From positions 6,138,001-6,202,000 of the forward strand of contig NZ_CP027712.1 in NCBI RefSeq assembly GCF_003945765.1: a DNA stretch of 64,000 nucleotides, written 5' to 3'. The notes beneath the pieces are model-generated. The model did not search any database. It saw only the letters and a list, made by a program, of their open reading frames with translations, and was not told the origin of the DNA. A program made the translations under genes and the position numbers. Below are positions 62,756-64,000 of this stretch, one piece after another. Source of the stretch: Pseudomonas chlororaphis subsp. chlororaphis (GTDB lineage Bacteria > Pseudomonadota > Gammaproteobacteria > Pseudomonadales > Pseudomonadaceae). Within the stretch, counting starts at the first letter, position 1. The number at the start of each line of letters is the position of its first letter.

Positions 62756-62976
62756 GTCGGAAATTTCTCCCATTCTTTACGTGGCGCAAGAATGTACTAA
62801 CCAGTTACTTATGACAACTTGTCGCAGGCAATTCGTGGCAAAAAATGTCATCCGCGCTGTTGAGCCTGGCCGTCACTACAGGGCCGGCAGCCAATACAAC
62901 TGACGCCATGCCGCAAGCATCGCCTGGAGCGAGCCTGTAACATGCTCGGCCACCGTTGCCCGCGCCGGAGTTCACC

Positions 62977-63438
62977 TTGTCTGACAGCCGCCCTCCCGTC
63001 CTCGACGAAATCGACCGCCAACTGATCGCGGCCCTGCAGATCAATGCCCGCGAAAGCGTGGCCATGCTCGCCCGCCAGTTGGGGATCGCCCGTACCACCG
63101 TGACCTCGCGCCTGGCGCGGCTGGAAAAGGCGCGGGTGATTACCGGTTATGGCGTGCGCCTGGGTCAGCGGGTCATCGATGGCGGCTTGCAGGCCTACGT
63201 CGGGATCAAGGTGCAGCCGCGTTCCGGCAAGGAGGTCCTGCGGCGCCTGAGCGCCATGGCCCAGGTCCAGCAGCTCTGCGCGGTCAGTGGGGAATTCGAC
63301 TATGTCGCCTGGCTGCGCACCGATTCGCCGGAACAGCTGGACCAGTTGCTTGACCAGATCGGCAGCGTCGACGGTGTGGAAAAGACCACCACCTCGATCA
63401 TCCTCAGCAGCAAGATCGACCGTGGGCAGCCCGTCTGA
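62977..63438 (+). CDS. Lrp/AsnC family transcriptional regulator
   Basis: A 153-residue regulator: N-terminal helix-turn-helix (DEIDRQLIAALQINARESVAMLARQLGIARTTVTSRL) and C-terminal RAM ligand-binding domain with AVSGEFDYVAWLRTD. A TTG start at 62977 is supported by GGAG 6 bases upstream; TTG 62956 is less likely. It is divergent from gcd and directly upstream of a davB-type gene, so it probably senses lysine or a product and controls that gene. Confidence 0.88.
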   Translation: MSDSRPPVLDEIDRQLIAALQINARESVAMLARQLGIARTTVTSRLARLEKARVITGYGVRLGQRVIDGGLQAYVGIKVQPRSGKEVLRRLSAMAQVQQLCAVSGEFDYVAWLRTDSPEQLDQLLDQIGSVDGVEKTTTSIILSSKIDRGQPV

Positions 63439-63620
63439 AGGGCCTACCCTCGCTGCGACATGCGCAACTCGTCAATCTGCAAAGATAAATCGTCATATTG
63501 ATTGCTCATCATCCAAAACGACGACATTTTGCGTCTTATTAACGTACGCAACGCTCCCTAGAATGGCTGCCATCTTTTCCTATACTCAGCGCTCTGCTCG
63601 AGTCGCCAGCAAGGTCAGCC

Positions 63621-64000
63621 ATGAACAAGAACAATCGCCATCCTGCAGACGGTAAGAAACCCATCACCATTTTCGGCCCGGACTTCCCGTTCGCCTTCGA
63701 CGACTGGATCGAGCACCCCGCCGGCCTGGGCAGCATCCCCGAAGCCAACCATGGCGCCGAAGTGGCGATTGTCGGTGCCGGTATCGCCGGGCTGGTGGCG
63801 GCCTACGAGCTGATGAAGCTGGGCCTCAAGCCCGTGGTGTACGAAGCCTCGAAAATGGGCGGCCGGCTGCGCTCCCAGGCGTTCGAAGGCGCCGAAGGGA
63901 TCATCGCCGAACTGGGTGGCATGCGCTTTCCGGTGTCCTCCACGGCCTTCTATCACTACGTCGACAAGCTGGGTCTGGAGACCAAACCCTTTCCCAACCC
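63621..64000 (+). CDS. davB: Lysine 2-monooxygenase DavB-type flavoprotein (5' part)
   Basis: Reads into the right edge; about 126 codons are present. It starts MNKNNRHPADGKKPITIFG, continues with the FAD-binding AIVGAGIAGLVAAYE and VVYEASKMGGRLRSQAF, and GGMRFPVSSTAFYHYVDKLGLE. The match to P. putida DavB (L-lysine to 5-aminovaleramide plus CO2) is very close from memory. AAGG lies 6 bases before the ATG. davA, the amidase that would follow, is outside the window. Confidence 0.9.
   Translation, partial: MNKNNRHPADGKKPITIFGPDFPFAFDDWIEHPAGLGSIPEANHGAEVAIVGAGIAGLVAAYELMKLGLKPVVYEASKMGGRLRSQAFEGAEGIIAELGGMRFPVSSTAFYHYVDKLGLETKPFPN

Noticed and set aside
62977..63438. Start of the Lrp regulator at TTG 62956
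   Set aside because: The GGAG site is inside that extension and spaced correctly for TTG 62977.

Overview
The window is a chromosomal segment of a high-GC gamma-proteobacterium, almost certainly Pseudomonas and most likely the fluorescens/protegens/chlororaphis side of the genus. The evidence is the 16S 5' end beside tyrS, a near-identical Vfr, the split trpE / trpGDC arrangement, EstA, the agtABCD-agtSR block, PQQ glucose dehydrogenase, a davB-type lysine monooxygenase, and gene order like the P. aeruginosa tyrosyl-tRNA synthetase-to-trpE stretch. No phage, insertion sequence, CRISPR array or large genomic island was seen. All identifications are by reading; no database search was possible.

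Layout. (1) 1-630: 5' end of a 16S rRNA gene on the minus strand, with its leader, a boxA and three tandem promoters. (2) 627-12201: tyrS, an M23 endopeptidase, anmK, erpA, argC, hemJ, nitronate monooxygenase, a DUF805 protein, an SDR, a HIT protein, coq7, osmC and vfr. (3) 12198-20879: a lipoate-ligase-like gene, trpGDC, estA, trpE, gph and rpe. The two trp operons are each preceded by a 14-codon reading frame ending Ala-Arg-Trp-Arg-Trp-Arg-Ala; at trpE this frame is the C-terminus of Gph. (4) 20959-29932: a group III iron alcohol dehydrogenase, a four-gene ABC transporter (agtABCD type, GABA/5-aminovalerate) and its two-component system. (5) 30007-33561: DUF3530, a TerB/J-domain protein, murU and amgK. 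(6) 33692-41337: lptD-surA-pdxA-rsmA-apaG-apaH-glpE. (7) 41633-46574: the prkA-yeaH-spoVR stress trio. (8) 46639-50509: cca, folK, folB, plsY and tsaD. (9) 50710-55273: the macromolecular synthesis operon rpsU-dnaG-rpoD. (10) 55395-64000: a GGDEF-EAL sensor, a CAU tRNA, a DUF115/WaaZ-like protein, gcd, an Lrp regulator and the start of davB.

Functional links. AnmK with AmgK/MurU supplies both ends of MurNAc recycling. DavB makes 5-aminovaleramide, the precursor of 5-aminovalerate, which is a reported substrate of the Agt transporter encoded about 35 kb away. LptD and SurA are outer-membrane assembly partners in one operon. The least expected signal is the matched pair of trp leaders, one of them fused in frame to gph.
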